DNA of 64,000 nucleotides from Collimonas sp. PA-H2. GTDB lineage: Bacteria; Pseudomonadota; Gammaproteobacteria; Burkholderiales; Burkholderiaceae_D. Where the stretch lies: positions 2,666,001-2,730,000 of the forward strand of contig NZ_PDBX01000001.1 of the NCBI RefSeq assembly GCF_002564105.1, written 5' to 3'. Of the stretch, positions 63,385-64,000 are shown one piece after another; the first letter of the stretch is position 1; every line of letters begins with the position of its first letter. Both the position numbers and the translations under genes were made by a program. Below the pieces are notes generated by a model that had not been told where the DNA came from, ran no database searches, and saw only the letters and a program-made list of their open reading frames with translations.

Positions 63385-63819
63385 ATGCGCCACCTTATTA
63401 CGTTCTTACTCCTAACAGCGTTTTCTTTTGCTTTCGCGAATGCTTCCAACCTACAGGAAGGCCAGGTATGGGCATACACGACGCGTCCCGACGAGAGCGA
63501 TTCAACGCTTACGGTGCTCAAGATTGAGCAGTATAAAGACCTTGGGCAAGTGATTCACGTCAGAATAGACGGAATCCGAATGCGTAATCCACTAAAGGGA
63601 AATATCGTCACGGACATACCGCATTTACCGTTTCGGAGCGCTGCTATACAGCGAAGCGTCACGAAGCTTTTACGCAGGTCATCGTCTGTGCCGAATTTCA
63701 AGGAAGGCTATGACACATGGAGAGAGGCCTACGATGCAGGGAAGGCCGGTGCGTTTGAAACCGATGTTGCCGCCACACTCAATGCCATGCTCGGAGCTGC
63801 ATGGGAGGAGAAAAAATGA
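63385..63819 (+). CDS. Exported protein of unknown function
   Basis: The 144-residue protein has a signal peptide (MRHLITFLLLTAFSFAFANA). LQEGQVWAYTTRPDESDSTL and VLKIEQYKDLGQVIHVRIDG recall small secreted immunity-type proteins. A helical tail follows. Its TGA overlaps the next ATG (ATGA), so the two are coupled. Confidence 0.6.
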   Translation: MRHLITFLLLTAFSFAFANASNLQEGQVWAYTTRPDESDSTLTVLKIEQYKDLGQVIHVRIDGIRMRNPLKGNIVTDIPHLPFRSAAIQRSVTKLLRRSSSVPNFKEGYDTWREAYDAGKAGAFETDVAATLNAMLGAAWEEKK

Positions 63820-64000
63820 AGTCAGGCATACTCTGGCTAACATCTTTCGCTTCACTGTTAACTGCACTTTACTGTGTTGCTGGAGTTCTTCAAGGAGCGA
63901 TGCTCTTTACTGGTGTTCGCGCACGCAGTAACGTCGAGCTATGGGGGACGTTATTCGTTATATTTACCGTTATTTCTCTGGGCGGCACAGTTCTATTATG
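63816..64000 (+). CDS. Small membrane protein, cut by the window end
   Basis: The frame opens MKSGILWLTSFASLLTALYC and has two hydrophobic segments separated by RARSNVELW; the second continues to the window edge. It follows GGGAGGAG with good spacing and is coupled to the previous exported protein. The product is not recognised. Confidence 0.55.
   Translation, partial: MKSGILWLTSFASLLTALYCVAGVLQGAMLFTGVRARSNVELWGTLFVIFTVISLGGTVLL

Noticed and set aside
61172..64000. Integron cassette array with classical attC sites
   Set aside because: The spacers do not show RYYYAAC and GTRRRY-type ends or an integrase; only a looser hairpin similarity is reported.

Overview
The window looks like chromosomal DNA of a betaproteobacterium of the Oxalobacteraceae, most probably Collimonas or a close relative. 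This is inferred from moderate-to-high GC content, many surface adhesins, a secreted pectinase-like enzyme and, above all, a gene set of the Collimonas/Burkholderia/Pseudomonas polyyne type (fatty acyl-AMP ligase, three desaturases, acyl carrier protein, hydrolase, rubredoxin). No rRNA, tRNA or CRISPR array was seen.

Layout. 0-4.4 kb: a periplasmic amino-acid-type binding protein, then a minus-strand operon of a small Ras-like GTPase, two roadblock-type proteins and an unknown protein. 4.4-12.6 kb: cell-surface genes, namely a GH28 (polygalacturonase-fold) lipoprotein with a 21-bp repeat linker, a small HTH protein, a lipoprotein with autotransporter-type beta repeats and a classical autotransporter. 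12.8-26.8 kb: a DUF2058 protein, a large BTAD/AAA transcriptional regulator, a 2390-residue trimeric autotransporter adhesin with its OmpA/BamE-like partner, and two exported proteins of unknown role. A 17-bp near-palindrome occurs in three promoter regions of the first 10 kb.

27-44 kb is a biosynthetic island that starts with a broken IS5-type transposase. Its left module has a beta-ketoacyl-ACP synthase, an IS scar, an FAD oxidoreductase, a 52-codon gene coupled at both ends, a desaturase/hydroxylase, a Rieske oxygenase, an unknown protein and an MFS exporter. Its right module is the polyyne core: FAAL loads a fatty acid onto the ACP, three membrane desaturases (electrons probably through the rubredoxin) make the conjugated triple bonds, hydrolases release the product and the MFS pump exports it. 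A previously unmarked Rieske oxygenase remnant with an in-frame internal deletion lies just after the rubredoxin gene, and a decayed AraC regulator follows. This suggests the island has been losing genes at its right edge.

45-58 kb is ordinary accessory metabolism: an HxlR regulator, a YceI-YceI-cytochrome b561 operon, SDR/SnoaL-like gene sets with LysR and TetR regulators and visible operators, an exported amidase and a flavin reductase, with scattered gene remnants (azoreductase, alcohol dehydrogenase, MFS). 58.4-64 kb is a mobile-looking end: a HipBA-type toxin-antitoxin pair with repeated operators, a truncated defence-type ORF, decayed fragments and a row of small unlinked proteins (YcxB-like, DUF4259-like, exported and membrane proteins) separated by hairpin-bearing spacers. 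The last gene runs off the window.
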